64,000 nt of DNA from Rhynchopus sp. YZ270_cl-10 (taxonomy: Eukaryota; Euglenozoa; Diplonemea; Diplonemida; Diplonemidae): NCBI GenBank assembly GCA_964035575.1, contig OZ037843.1, forward strand, positions 1,364,001-1,428,000. The letters are read 5' to 3'. Both the position numbers and the translations under genes were made by a program. Below are positions 8,804 through 20,212 of this stretch, piece after piece; the stretch's first letter is position 1; each line of letters starts with the position of its first letter. Below the pieces are notes generated by a model. That model made no database searches. It was given only the letters and a program-made list of their open reading frames with translations, and was not told the origin of the DNA.

Positions 8804-11431
8804 GGTGGGTTTTGCATTTGCACTGAACTTTCTTTTTTCTCTTCTTGCCTCACTACTGCTGTGCGAGGATTCTCGTGCGTTGGTTCGGTTTACTTGAACC
8901 TGTTTTCTCCTTGGATTTCAAAACAATTGTTGGTTTTTATTGCCCAGTGTTGTGTTCCAGGATGCCACCTTTTCTTGAGTATTTATACCATATGATCACC
9001 TGTTCCCAGTCAGGGTGGGGGAATGACTGTGTACGTGATTACAGTTTTCCTGTCGGCAACTCCCAAATGCAACACTCTGTGGTCCGATAACCCGCGGAGT
9101 GTCAATGCCTGCGGCCTAGAGGAGCTTGCACTGTAGCAACTTCACTTTTTTTTTTTATTCCTACAAGCGTAGCTTAAAGGAGAAATAGTTCCTCAGATAC
9201 GGTCGCCAATCACCCCTCAAACAGGGTAATTGTGCAATCAACGAAAAAACCTTTTTTCCTTTTACTTACCTATCAGAGTTACTATTTTTGGCCGAATCTC
9301 AGTTTTTGTTTAGTTTCTGCGCACACAATAGTATGTCATTTGTATGGACGGATAGGTTTCACAAACCAACAGCCGTCTATGTGCCGGAGGAAGAGCCCAT
9401 CATGAAGCGCATCGTGTTCCAGTGTAGTAACGATAGTGAAAACATTGTACGACAGACACCTTTATCTTTCACGTTTTCTTTTTGTTTAGCTTTTTTTTTT
9501 TGTAAGAAGAGATGGCTCTTACAACTTGACTCATTGTGACTGTCTTGTAGTTAAGGAGCCTCGTCCGTGTTTATAATAAAACGTTATTTCTGTGCGTGTC
9601 GCATTTTCCTGTTCTGCACAACATTTGTTTTTAGCTCTCGTTTTTGTATTGTATTGTCTGCGACTTTATCGCGAAGGGATTCACGGTGGTCATCCACGTA
9701 CAGCACCATAGTGTATCCTTGGGTGTTCATGTGTGGTCTGTGGACATCCTGTGAAGCTCACAGGATGTGGTGAAACCCGTGTGGTGTGACCTCCACCGAA
9801 GTACTTCTTGATTCCACCTTCTTTGTTGTTGTACGCAGGGTGATTGTGCTTTCATCCAGATAGCTGGCATCGTTTTCCTGTGTTTTCTTTGAGTCTGAGC
9901 ATGCGAGGTTCTTCTTACAAACTTTTTCTTTTGTTTTGCTTTACGCAGCATTCGCTAACAGGACACTTTCATTTGTCCTGTGCTCATCATGTGTCGACTA
10001 GGCCGCGTTTTTAGCACCTTTCATTTGCTTTTATTTTTCTGGAGAGGAACCCTTGCTCCTACTGAGGAGATGCTGCCGGGGGTATAGGAGCAGGCAGCTC
10101 GAAACCACAAAGTTTTGTTGTCAGCCCACGGCCTGCACCCGTGCTACACAATTAGGGAAAGGTGTACTGGCTGTACCCTGTTTTTTCAGTTGCAAAAAAC
10201 AAAAAAAATTAAAGACAAAAAAAGAGGAGACGACCCTGGTGGACAAAACTCCATCTTTCGATTGAAAATAATATCTTCATCATTTATCCTTTCTTTGTAG
10301 CCACACCATGTCTTTGAAAACTTGGTCGTATTCATTTCTTTGTATTTTTGTATTGTGCAGGGTTCGAGGAAGTTGGTTCTTTCGAAATGACCCTGTCTGG
10401 GTCCTGAGAATGCTTCCACACACCTGGAGCCCTGGTTGTGTTGTGCTTGCAGCGTGCACAGAAGATACAAAGACGGTCGGAAACAACGGGTATACACATT
10501 GTTGTGGTCATGGTCCTTTGTGTTGCTGCAGGCTGTGCGATTGTGAGGAGCCTCTTGCTGCTGCTGACGTGGTGTGGTGCACTCTTCGTCTGTGTCGAAG
10601 GAACACATTCCGAAACAGTGGTTCGCGCTTTTGATACTCGGTGCTTGCTTGCAAGATCTCCTTACCCTCCCTCTCCCGGCTCTCCCAAGCTCTCACAGCT
10701 TTTGTCCCTACTTCGTTCACTAGTCTTATCACTTTGTTTGTATCTGTTTCTGCATATGTTCCGCACATTAGTTTCTCCTTTATTTTTTACTTCACCCACA
10801 CCTCAATCCTCACATACGTGTCTGCAAAGACGCGTGCACCCCTCCGCTCCATATTTGCTCTCGTAGTTTAACAGAAGAACGGGGTTCGGAATGCTTCATG
10901 AAAACGTGACGGCTGCCACCAGAAAACATTCATTTGTTGCTTCCCCGTTGTGACAGTCTTTTGCAAATACGTTGCAAAAGAAACACAACTAACGATCATA
11001 AAAAGCTCACTGTCTCAACCTTCGTGTTTGTCTTTCATTCTTTTGAAGCTTGAAGGATGTGTGTGCACGGGAGGCACGTTCATCTGTCAAGGCTTCTTTC
11101 TTTCCTTTCCTTTGCTGGTATTCTATAAGTTTGCTTCACTATCGTTGATTCATCTTTAGTTTCTGTGTTGTTGACAGCACCTGGAACACACTGCTTTCTA
11201 TTGTTTTTATCTGACCTAGAACAAATATAATCATCAGCCTACTTGTCTTCAGAATATTGCTCAGGAAACAAAAGCTGTCAGAGTAGTGTGCATTTTTTTA
11301 GCGTTTCAGCACGTTTTAACTACTATTTTTTATTCCGTGCGTGTCAGTTTGTTCATGCGCAAAACCCCACACCCACAGCATCCACCCCACATACTTTTGG
11401 CTTTTCTTGCATCCTGTCTGTCACACCACAC
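8804..11431. other. Spacer between receptor genes 2 and 3
   Basis: The first 60 bases share a TTCTTGCCTC-CACT motif with the 3' flanks of receptors 3 and 4. 9560-9930 is related to 15235-16110 in the next spacer (GGGTGTTCATGTGTGGTC and GTGTGACCTCCACCGAA). 10303-11205 is the first of three copies of the 0.9-kb spacer block. An 83-codon frame at 9288-9539 has an ordinary-looking acidic stretch (YVPEEEPIMKRIVFQCSND) but no recognised family and no second copy. Confidence 0.55.
10303..11205 (+). repeat. Spacer block S, copy 1 of 3
   Basis: This block recurs at 16194-17228 and 21198-22048 with very high identity, always between consecutive receptor genes and in the same orientation. Frames of about 110 codons exist on both strands. 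Single-base differences between copies (for example AAGATACAAAGACGG versus AAGATACAAGACGG) shift them, so the block is probably non-coding and was duplicated with the genes. Confidence 0.75.
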
Positions 11432-11477
11432 CACACATCCCCAGACACTCTCTTCCCTTTCTGTACACCTCAGAACA
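11432..11477 (+). promoter_or_regulatory. Conserved leader with splice-acceptor-like end (gene 3)
   Basis: Same 46-bp block as before gene 2. Here it is preceded by the distal leader shared with genes 4, 5 and 8 (CCCCACACCCACAGCATCCA and CACATACTTTTGGC, about 11365-11425). Confidence 0.6.
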
Positions 11478-14093
11478 ATGGTGTCATGCGGGATCCAGTC
11501 GCTGACAATGCTGCTGTGTGTGGTGCTGATTCTGTCGACAGGTGCGATCATCGGTGGCTTCACTCTGTCAACATGGGACGACCTTCTGGAGAAGGCACGT
11601 GACACAGGTGACGAGGGCTTCGGGATGTGTCTCGACAGTGGTACGGCGGACATCGAAACGGTCTCGGCACGCTACCTGCGTTCTGTTCTTGGCAACGTGG
11701 ACACAGCAGTGAAGGAGTACCTGAAGGTGCCTGAGCAACTGGCCATGTCTATTGCCAACCTGGCGAAGGCACACCACCCAAACATCACCACGAGCCCTGC
11801 CTTTTCGTCTACAGTAATGCGTCCTGCAGTTATATCTGCTTTTAAGGCTGGTCTGGACTCTGGCGTTGGCTTTATAGGCTTCGAAGCGTACCCGTGGAGT
11901 GCGGTGCATCCTGTTCCGTGGAAGAGGTGGGAACCGTACACAGGGTGGGGCTCGCGGTTCTCAGTCCTGGAGGTTAGCCCAGCGGGCGGTATCAAGCCGA
12001 CGAACGGCACGAAGGTGTTCTATTTATTTGAGCTGTTAGACCCGGTCACGAAGCAGCGAGGGCACTCAGACATGGCGGTCTTTTCCGATGTTAATGACCT
12101 GGGAACTTTGAAGTACCCCTCAGAGCCGTGCAACAACATGCCAGACTACAACAAAGGCGAAGTCAAGGGATTGTGCATGTATCCCGTAGACGTGCTCGAA
12201 CCCGTGGGTTCTGATCCTTACTTCTCCCGTGGCCGTGAGCTCCACTTCTTGGGTGCCGACGATCCAGAATTGCACCCTGCCGAGACGCTCATCTATTCAC
12301 CCGCCCAGGTCCGCTGGGACCACATGGCGTGGGATATCAGCTACACCTTCACCCACCCAGATATGTACACGATGTACCCCAAGCAGGGCAAACGTGTGGG
12401 TGCTGTTACGGCTGGCGTGACTGCGCATGGGGTAACTGACGTGGTGCGTGCACAGCTGCTTCCGAAGGACACGTCGCTGTACCTGGTGGAGGACGACCGT
12501 ACATCTGGTTCAGTGGGGACAGTTGTTGCGTACAACAGAGGACGGGAGCTGAGGATGGTACGAAAATTGAGCTTGGTTGGCACCATGGGAGATCATGCGT
12601 ACAGCATCAACATAACGAACCACTCGATGGAAGACGCAACGTCGCACATCCCCTCAGTGATTGCAGAGCACGGGCGGTTTGTGTTCACACACCCGCAGAA
12701 CTACAGAGACCTTGTGGAGAAGACAGAGGACTCCTTCCTGAAGTGGTCTGACTCGAACGGCACGGAGTTCTGGACAATCACGTCGACAATTGAACACAGA
12801 ACGATCCTGTGGTATTCAACCCTTCTTGTGCCGAGGACGTCTGTGATGGATACGATTGATGCGTCGACGAATGCAATCCGTGCGAAGGTGGCATCAGATC
12901 TGTCCTCTGCAGACGCACAGAAGGAGGATGCGGTGACTGTGATGGCGATTGTGACGGCTGTTGCGGTCATCGGACTTCTTGCCATTGCTGTTGTGTTCAC
13001 ACGCTACATCACGTCACCTCTGCTGAAGCTTGGGAGAGAGATGGCAAGTGTGGCTGTGATGGACCTGGAGGCTGTGGACACGGGCCGTGCAGTGTCGCAG
13101 CTGAGTGAAGTGGGGATGATGCAGCGCAGCTTTGTTACCATGGTGGCGAACCTGGTGGAGTACCGGAACTACATGCCGCAGAGTGTGCTTGTCAACGACA
13201 GCGACAAAGAGGACGTGTCAGAGACGGATTCTACACAGGACATGAAGTCGCAGTCAGGCTTGTCTCGGCATTCACGTGCCTCACCCAGTTCTGCTGCCAC
13301 GATGCAGGCACAGAAGGCACTGCTGCGTGTGGACGGGATGAAGAAGAAGAAGGTGTCTCTGGCACACATGAACGTCGTGTCGTGGCACGCCTTCTGCAAG
13401 AAGCACAAGGATGCAGAGGTGCTCTCCGCACACGCAGGTGTGATTGAGAGGATCCTGACAGCAGTGCAGCACAACAAGGGTGTGTGCGACACATTTGCTG
13501 GCGACAAGATGCTTGCCACCTTCAACGCCTTTGTTCCGAAGTCGTCACACAGTGTTTCCTGTGTGAAGGCTGCACACGAAGCAGCAACAGCACTTGGTGA
13601 TGTGCACACGATCTCGTATGGGTGCACGACAGGCGAGGCACGTGTCGGGAACATGGGTTGCAACGGGATGAAGAAGGTGTCGATTCTTTCGCAGTCCATG
13701 TCGTGGGTGGTTGTTCTTGAGCGTTGGAACAAGAAGCACAACCTTCACGGTGTCATCGACCGCAACGCGTCACGTGAGGCGGAGGGACAGGTGGTGCTCC
13801 AATGTGCAGGTGCTGTGCTGTACGAGAAGTTCAGTGAGAACGCACAGACTGTGTTTGCTGTGAAGGGTCTGTGCAGCAGCGAAAACGAGGAGTGGATGTA
13901 CCAGCTGGAGTCTGCCTCAAACAACCCGCACGCACTGTGGAACGAGGTCTTCGAGCACATCATCAAACAGGACTTTGAGAAGGCGTCTTCTCTGCTGGAC
14001 AGCGTCGCTCAGGACCAACGCACACCTTACGAAACGCTTATGGGCTATGTGGAGGCGAAGGCTTATGCACCGTACGTTGTGGATCTGCACTGA
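11478..14093 (+). CDS. Receptor 3: two-TM pseudo-cyclase receptor, ectodomain type B
   Basis: 871 aa. Residues 1-100 and about 395-871 are nearly identical to receptor 1, but the ectodomain in between is a different type: VHPVPWKRWEPYTGWGSRFS, SPAGGIKPTNGTK, CNNMPDYNKGEVKG and RGRELHFLG. This type is shared with receptor 4 and with the surviving N-terminal part of pseudogene 5. Cysteine positions differ from type A (one Cys of the YPWCAAH motif becomes Ser), so the disulfide pattern may differ. The linker reads SGLSRHSRASPSSAATMQAQ. The cyclase-like domain carries the same substitutions as in the other copies. The frame stays open 64 codons upstream through the leader, but the start is set at the conserved ATG. 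Confidence 0.92.
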   Translation: MVSCGIQSLTMLLCVVLILSTGAIIGGFTLSTWDDLLEKARDTGDEGFGMCLDSGTADIETVSARYLRSVLGNVDTAVKEYLKVPEQLAMSIANLAKAHHPNITTSPAFSSTVMRPAVISAFKAGLDSGVGFIGFEAYPWSAVHPVPWKRWEPYTGWGSRFSVLEVSPAGGIKPTNGTKVFYLFELLDPVTKQRGHSDMAVFSDVNDLGTLKYPSEPCNNMPDYNKGEVKGLCMYPVDVLEPVGSDPYFSRGRELHFLGADDPELHPAETLIYSPAQVRWDHMAWDISYTFTHPDMYTMYPKQGKRVGAVTAGVTAHGVTDVVRAQLLPKDTSLYLVEDDRTSGSVGTVVAYNRGRELRMVRKLSLVGTMGDHAYSINITNHSMEDATSHIPSVIAEHGRFVFTHPQNYRDLVEKTEDSFLKWSDSNGTEFWTITSTIEHRTILWYSTLLVPRTSVMDTIDASTNAIRAKVASDLSSADAQKEDAVTVMAIVTAVAVIGLLAIAVVFTRYITSPLLKLGREMASVAVMDLEAVDTGRAVSQLSEVGMMQRSFVTMVANLVEYRNYMPQSVLVNDSDKEDVSETDSTQDMKSQSGLSRHSRASPSSAATMQAQKALLRVDGMKKKKVSLAHMNVVSWHAFCKKHKDAEVLSAHAGVIERILTAVQHNKGVCDTFAGDKMLATFNAFVPKSSHSVSCVKAAHEAATALGDVHTISYGCTTGEARVGNMGCNGMKKVSILSQSMSWVVVLERWNKKHNLHGVIDRNASREAEGQVVLQCAGAVLYEKFSENAQTVFAVKGLCSSENEEWMYQLESASNNPHALWNEVFEHIIKQDFEKASSLLDSVAQDQRTPYETLMGYVEAKAYAPYVVDLH

Positions 14094-14374
14094 GTTACGT
14101 TTATATTTTGATCATCTTGCCTCCTTCCCTACTGCGCAGTGAGCAACGTACCGCCTGAGTTCAATTTATTCATTTGACATGTTTTGTCCTTTGTTGAATG
14201 GAGCAAATTATTATTTGCGGGTCTCACGCATGCTGTCCTCTAAATACGGGTCAGTGTCTTTTTGAAATGGGGGTGCCCGGGGGGGTCAAGAGTTACTGGT
14301 AGAAACGTGGTTGAACCACGGGAGTTCTCTGGGGAACTGGGTTGCTGACCGCACCATGAAATATCAGGCTGTAC

Positions 14375-14515
14375 CCTAAAAATTTTTTGCCTGCGGCGCC
14401 ATTTTTCCTTTTTTGCTCCGCAAAAAAGGGTTCGTTTATTTGACTCTGTGGTGTAAAAAGCTAGATTACGCCCTGCCCTAAAATTTTTTCGCCTGCGGCG
14501 CCATTTTAAATACAG
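14375..14515. repeat. CCTGCGG-palindrome repeat pair
   Basis: TACCCTAAAAATTTTTTGCC with TGCGGCGCCATTTT, then TGTGGTGTAAAAAGCTAG, then a second CCTAAAATTTTTTCGCCTGC with GGCGCCATTTT. The same elements occur in reverse at 56690-56755 (AAAATGGCGCCGCAGGCG, GGTGTAAAAAGCTAG). It is probably a short mobile or foldback sequence. Confidence 0.5.
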
Positions 14516-15429
14516 TTCCCTATGTTCCCAATCAGCAGTGCTGGAAATAATCTTGGCAAAAAAAACAAGCTGACCCCCTTGAAATCTGGTTCCTGGATAA
14601 GACACTAGGGTGGGTGAAGAAAAATATGAGACCACCCCGAACTGCGGGCCTACAACAGCAAAAATATTATCTTCCCCCGTTGTGCGCGAAAAATATTTTT
14701 TCCATAAGAAAATTTTGCGATTTGAAAACCAGAAAATCCGTGATTTTCCCCCGATTTAAGGACATGCTTGGTCTCACGACATACTAAAGTGTGTTATTTA
14801 GTTGACTGCACGAGAGGCTAGCTTAGGATCATCTGATAAACTTTTCTTTGTTTTGTACTTCATTTGTGCTGCAAAAAGTGTGGTTTTGAGCCACACCACG
14901 CGTATTTGTTAAAGGGATCCGATGCACTGCCATACACAGGAGCCCGTAGATGTTCAGGTACCCCAGCAGAACTGGGTACTCATGCACATTGGGGCCATCA
15001 CGTGGTGGAAGAAGAACATTGGTGAACACAAGAAGCAGGAGCGCTTTTATTAACGCCCGGCTGCGACACGACGCGAAGGCGACTCTCGTGACCCTCACTA
15101 CTCTCCGACAGTGCGTCAGTGCTTCAGGGTGGACGTGTTGGTCTGGGAGGGCGTGCGGTTTCTTTCAGTTAATCTAAGTAATGACGAGCGATGTTTTTTT
15201 TTTTCTTATTTTTTTGCGTGTTTTTCATGTAACTTTGTGAATATACAACGTTTTACTGTGCGTGTCATTTCCCTGTTTTCCACACATTATTTGTTTTGAG
15301 TCTGAGCATATTGCACACGGCCGCCTAGCACTTCGCGGTAGCCCCAAGGGAAGACACCCTTCTTCAGAAGCCAGGTAGAGAATGCTGCCCCCCACCTACC
15401 CCCTCTACACTGTCCGCGTAGATCCCCCC

Positions 15430-15515
15430 CACTACGTAAGGAGTCATCTGATGCCACAAGGCAAGTCGCTCCCCCAAAGTGATGGCATTGGATGGCATGT
15501 GCACGTTTAGGAACT
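15430..15515 (-). pseudogene. Coding-like remnant shared with 47.85 kb
   Basis: Read on the minus strand it gives AIQCHHFGGATCLVASDDS. The plus strand at 47850-47915 gives AIQCHRFGRVTCLASSDDS. Conservation at the protein level across two diverged copies suggests a remnant of a real, probably mobile, coding sequence. The family is unknown. Confidence 0.4.
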
Positions 15516-16193
15516 GAGCCACGATAGCCCTGAGGGTCCCAGATATGCACCCACGGTTGCTATCGTGCAAAATCTTAATTGTTATTTTTTTTTTGACAAA
15601 AGGCTGGGGTACAAAAAAGGTCGCGTGATTCGCCGAGCGGAACCGCCTCCGTTCTCTTATGGTACGGACCCTTTCTGAGGTGCGTTTTAGAACGTGTCCA
15701 CCACTTTTTGTTTTTAGCTCTCGCTGTGGATTATTGTTTTGTCTGCAGCTTTCTGGTGAACGGCACATTCAATGCCCCATCCAAGCACGTAAAGCACCCT
15801 GGTGCAGCATTCTTGGGTGTTCATGTGTGGTCATCCTGTGACCTCACAGGTGAAACACGTGTGGACCACTGGTGTGACCTCCACCGAAATACTTTTTTTT
15901 TTGTATACAACAGACGAAGCGGTACGCGTACGGTTGTAAAGAAATAATACAGACCGAAATGTTTGGGCGTCTTCGGTTCGAATGATTGGAATTGTGTGTG
16001 TAGTTCAGACATAAATACTGGCTCTTCTATCTTGTTCTTTTATTCATTGTTTTCCTTCATTCTTTGTTGTTGTACGCAGGGTGATTGTGCTTTCATCCAG
16101 ATAGCTGGCATCGTACGTGGGTCACGCGGAGGTGCCTGCCTTCCTTTCTTTCAGTTGACTAAGCACGAGAGCTTCTTCTGAAAAACTTTTCTT

Positions 16194-17228
16194 AGCCACA
16201 CCATGTCTTTGAAAACTTGGTCGTATTCATTTCTTTGTATTTTTGTATTGTGCAGGGTTCCAGGAAGTTGGTTCTTTCGAAATGACCCTGTCTGGGTCCT
16301 GAGAATGCTTCCACACACCTGGAGCCCTGGTTGTGTTGTGCTTGCAGCGTGCACAGAAGATACAAGACGGTCGGAAACAACGGGTATACACACTGTTGTG
16401 GTCGTGGTCCTTTGTGTTGCTGCAGGCTGTGCGATTGTGAGGAGCCTCTTGCTGCTCTGTGCTGACGTGGTGTGGTGCACTCTTCGTCTGTGTCGAAGGA
16501 ACACATTCCGAAACAGTGGTTCGCGCTTTTGATACTCGGTGCTTGCTTGCAAGATCTCCTTACCCTCCCTCTCCCGGCTCTCCCAAGCTCTCACAGCTTT
16601 TGTCCCTACTTCGTTCACTAGTCTTATCACTTTGTTTGTATCTGTTTCTGCATATGTTCCACACATTAGTTTCTCCTTTATTTCTTACTTCACCCACACC
16701 TCAATCCTCACATACGTGTCTGCAAAGACCCGTGCACCCTCACTCCATATTTGTTTTCTCGAATTTTTATTTCAACTTCAAAAAATTTTTATTCAAAACA
16801 AGAGTACCTGACGCTGATGTACACTCCATCTGTCGACTGAAAATATTATCTCAACTAGTTTCTCGTAGTTTAACAGAAGAACGGGGTTGGGAATGCTTCA
16901 TGAAAAATGTGACGGCACCAGAAAACATTCATTTGTTGCTTCCCCGTTGTGACAGTCTTTTGCAAATACGTTGCAAAAGAAACACAACTAACGATCATAA
17001 AAAGCTCACTGTCTCAACCTTCGTGTTTGTCTTTCATTCTTTTGAAGCTTGAAGGATGTGTGTGCACGGGAGGCACGTTCATCTGTCAAGGCTTCTTTCT
17101 TTCCTTTCCTTTGCTGGTATTCTATAAGTTTGCTTCACTATCGTTGATTCATCTTTAGTTTCTGTGTTGTTGACTTTTGGCTTTCGTGACGGAAGCACCT
17201 GGAACACACTGCTTTCTATTGTTCTTAG
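16194..17228 (+). repeat. Spacer block S, copy 2 of 3
   Basis: Nearly identical to 10303-11205 and 21198-22048. This copy has an extra ~110-bp AT-rich insertion at about 16745-16860 and keeps the TTTTGGCTTTCGTGACGGAA segment that copy 1 lacks. It ends at ACACTGCTTTCTATTGTT. Confidence 0.75.
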
Positions 17229-17547
17229 CGCGATAGTTTCACGAACTTTCCTGCAGTCAACGCAGGGAAAGAATAATCAACGATGTGACACAGGATATGG
17301 GTGGTTCAGTGATTCCACAGAACAGACACCATTGATGTGTCCCAACCAAAACCAAATCAATTAAAAAAGAGAGTTTTTGAAGCAAGTAAGGAAAGAAAAC
17401 TCAGGAAACAAAGGCGCAGACTGTCAGAGTAGTACGCGTGTTTTTATTTAGTGCGTTGTAGTTTGGTCGTTCCCAAAACCCCACACCCACAGCATCCACC
17501 CTCCATCATTTTCCATGTCTTGCATCCCGTCTGTCCCCTCACCCCAC

Positions 17548-17593
17548 CACACATCCCCAGACACTCTCTTCCCTTTTTGTACACCTCAGAACA
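17548..17593 (+). promoter_or_regulatory. Conserved leader with splice-acceptor-like end (gene 4)
   Basis: 46-bp block with TTTTTGTACACCTCAG in place of TTTCTGTACACCTCAG, followed by AACA and the ATG. The longer receptor ORF here begins exactly at this ATG, which supports the start assigned to the other copies. Confidence 0.62.
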
Positions 17594-20212
17594 ATGGTGT
17601 CGTGCGGGATCCAGTCGCTGACAATACTGCTGTGTGTGGTGCTGATTCTGTCGACAGGTGCGATCATCGGTGGCTTCACTCTGTCAACATGGGATGACCT
17701 TCTGGAGAAGGCACGTGACACAGGTGACGAGGGCTTCGGGATGTGTCTCGACAGTGGTACGGCGGACATCGAAACGGTCTCGGCACGCTACCTGCGCTCC
17801 GTCCTTGGCAACGTGGACACGGCAGTGAAGGAGTACCTGAAGGTGCCTGAGCAGCTCGTGGTCACGCTTGCCAACCTGGCGAGGGCACACCACCCAAACA
17901 TCAGCACGAGCCCCGACTTTGCTAATATAATGCGTCCTGCAGTCATGTCTGCTTACAAGGCTGGTCTGGACTCTGGTGTTGCCTTGATCGGATTCGAAGC
18001 GTACCCGTGGAGTGCGGTGCATCCTGTTCCGTGGAAGAGGTGGGAACCGTACACAGGGTGGGGCTCGCGGTTCTCCTTCGTGGAACTGAGTCCAGCGGGC
18101 GGTATCAAGCCGAAGAACGGCACGAAGATTTTATTTATAGTTCAGTTAACTGACCCTGTGACGAAGCAGCCAGGGCACTCGGACATGCTCATGTTTTCCG
18201 AAGTGGACGATCTGGGAGCCTTGAAATACCCCTCAGCACCATGCAACAACATGCCAGACTACAACAAGGGTGAGGTCAAGGGAATGTGCATGTACCCCTT
18301 GGCGATGATGGAACCACCGGGTTCCGATGCTTATCTCTCCCGTGGCCGTGAGCTCCACTTCTTAGGTGACGACGAGCCACCCCTGAACCCTGCAGACACG
18401 CTTGTCTACTCACCCGCCCTGGTACGCTGGGACCACATGGCGTGGGAGATCAGCTACACCTTCACCCACCCAGATATGTACACGATGAACCCCAAGCAGG
18501 GCAAGCGTGTGGGTGCTATCATCGCCAGCGTGACTGCGCATGGGGTAACTGACGTGGTGCGTGCACAGCTGCTTCCGAAGGACACGTCGCTGTACCTGGT
18601 GGAGGACGACCGTGTGTCTGGTTCAGTCGGTACACTTGTTGCGTTCAACAGAGGACGCGAGATGAGGATGGTACGAGAAATGAACTTAGTTGGCATCATT
18701 TCAGAACTCGCATACAGCATCAACATAACGAACCACTCGATGGAAGACGCAACGTCGGACATCCCCTCAGTGATTGCAGAGCACGGGCGGTTTGTGTTCA
18801 CACACCCGCAGAACTACAAAGACCTTGTGGAGAAGACAGAGGACTCCTTCCTGAAGTGGTCTGACTCGAACGGCACGGAGTTCTGGACAATCACGTCGAC
18901 AATTGAACACAGAACGATCCTGTGGTATTCAACCCTTCTTGTGCCGAGGACGTCTGTGATGGATACGATTGATGCGTCGACGAATGCAATCCGTGCGAAG
19001 GTGGCATCAGATCTGTCCTCTGCAGACGCACAGAAGGAGGATGCGGTGACTGTGATGGTGATTGTGACGGCTGTTGCGGTTATCGGACTTCTTGCCATTG
19101 CTGTTGTGTTCACACGCTACATCACGTCACCTCTGCTGAAGCTTGGGAGAGAGATGGCAAGTGTGGCTGTGATGGACCTGGAGGCTGTGGACACGGGCCG
19201 TGCAGTGTCGCAGCTGAGTGAAGTGGGGATGATGCAGCGCAGCTTTGTTACCATGGTGGCGAACCTGGTGGAGTACCGGAACTACATGCCGCAGAGTGTG
19301 CTTGTCAACGACAGCGACAAAGAGGACGTGTCCGAGACGGATTCTACACAGGACATGAAGTCGCAGTCACGCAAGTCCAGGCATTCACATTCACATGTGA
19401 CACCTATTTCTGCTGAAACGATGCAGGCACAGAAGGCACTGCTGCGTGTGGAAGGGATGAAGAAGAAGAAGGTGTCTCTGGCACACATGAACGTCGTGTC
19501 GTGGCACGCCTTCTGCAAGAAGCACAAGGACGCAGAGGTGCTCTCCGCACACGCAGGTGTGATTGAGAGGATCCTGACAGCAGTGCAGCACAACAAGGGT
19601 GTGTGCGACACGTTCTCTGGCGACAAGATGCTTGCCACCTTCAACGCCTTTGTTCCGAAGCCGTCGCACAGTGTTTCCTGTGTGAAGGCTGCACACGAAG
19701 CAGCAACAGCACTAGGTGATGTGCACACGATCTCGTATGGGTGCACGACAGGCGAGGCACGTGTCGGGAACATGGGTTGCAACGGGATGAAGAAGGTGTC
19801 GATTCTTTCGCAGTCCATGTCGTGGGTGGTTGTGCTTGAGCGTTGGAACAGGGAGGAGAACCTTCCTGGTGTCATCGACCACAACGTGTCACGTGAGGTG
19901 GAGGGACAGGTGGTGCTCCGTTGTGCAGGTGCTGTGCTGTACGAGAAGTTCAGTGAGAACGCACAGACTGTGTTTGCTGTGAAGGGTCTGTGCAGCAGCG
20001 AAAACGAGGAGTGGATGTACCAGCTGGAGTCTGCCTCAAACAACCCGCACGCACTGTGGAACGAGGTCTTCGAGCACATCATCAAACAGGACTTTGAGAA
20101 GGCGTCTTCTCTGCTGGACAGCGTCGCTCAGGACCAACGCACACCTTACGAAGAGCTTATGGGCTATGTGCGGCACAAGGCTTATGCACCGTTCGTTGTG
20201 CGCTTGCACTGA
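17594..20212 (+). CDS. Receptor 4: two-TM pseudo-cyclase receptor, ectodomain type B
   Basis: 872 aa; the reading frame opens exactly at the conserved MVSCGIQSL start. The ectodomain is type B, related to receptor 3 but with many scattered differences (FSFVELSPAGGIKPKNG, LMFSEVDDLGALKYP) and a three-residue shorter PDFANIMRP motif. A MVREMNLVGIISELAYSI segment just before the conserved NITNHS motif is echoed in receptor 8 rather than in receptor 3, a mosaic sign. The linker is Arg/His-rich (SRKSRHSHSHVTPISAETMQ). The cyclase-like domain retains the GD of SGDK and loses the other catalytic residues. The tail ends RHKAYAPFVVRLH. Confidence 0.93.
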   Translation: MVSCGIQSLTILLCVVLILSTGAIIGGFTLSTWDDLLEKARDTGDEGFGMCLDSGTADIETVSARYLRSVLGNVDTAVKEYLKVPEQLVVTLANLARAHHPNISTSPDFANIMRPAVMSAYKAGLDSGVALIGFEAYPWSAVHPVPWKRWEPYTGWGSRFSFVELSPAGGIKPKNGTKILFIVQLTDPVTKQPGHSDMLMFSEVDDLGALKYPSAPCNNMPDYNKGEVKGMCMYPLAMMEPPGSDAYLSRGRELHFLGDDEPPLNPADTLVYSPALVRWDHMAWEISYTFTHPDMYTMNPKQGKRVGAIIASVTAHGVTDVVRAQLLPKDTSLYLVEDDRVSGSVGTLVAFNRGREMRMVREMNLVGIISELAYSINITNHSMEDATSDIPSVIAEHGRFVFTHPQNYKDLVEKTEDSFLKWSDSNGTEFWTITSTIEHRTILWYSTLLVPRTSVMDTIDASTNAIRAKVASDLSSADAQKEDAVTVMVIVTAVAVIGLLAIAVVFTRYITSPLLKLGREMASVAVMDLEAVDTGRAVSQLSEVGMMQRSFVTMVANLVEYRNYMPQSVLVNDSDKEDVSETDSTQDMKSQSRKSRHSHSHVTPISAETMQAQKALLRVEGMKKKKVSLAHMNVVSWHAFCKKHKDAEVLSAHAGVIERILTAVQHNKGVCDTFSGDKMLATFNAFVPKPSHSVSCVKAAHEAATALGDVHTISYGCTTGEARVGNMGCNGMKKVSILSQSMSWVVVLERWNREENLPGVIDHNVSREVEGQVVLRCAGAVLYEKFSENAQTVFAVKGLCSSENEEWMYQLESASNNPHALWNEVFEHIIKQDFEKASSLLDSVAQDQRTPYEELMGYVRHKAYAPFVVRLH

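Larger units (their letters stand above)
14094..17547. other. Spacer between receptor genes 3 and 4
   Basis: This is the longest spacer within the array. It contains a direct repeat of a CCTGCGGCGCCATTTT motif (14390-14410 and 14490-14510; inverse copy at about 56692), a fragment at about 15430-15510 that is the inverse of 47850-47915, the 9.6-kb-related segment 15235-16110, and spacer block S copy 2. A minus-strand frame at 14829-15098 (89 codons, hydrophobic) has no recognised family. Confidence 0.5.

Noticed and set aside
9288-9539. 83-codon frame with YVPEEEPIMKRIVFQ.
   Set aside because: No ATG at the frame start, no homologue recognised, and no counterpart in the related spacer.
10308-10634. 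108-codon frame in spacer block S, also at 16203-16532, as a conserved small gene.
   Set aside because: The copies differ by single-base indels that change the frame, and overlapping frames are open on the other strand; duplication of a non-coding spacer explains it.
15963-16000. CGGTTCGAATGATT as a tRNA T-arm.
   Set aside because: No matching acceptor stem or D-arm at the right distance.
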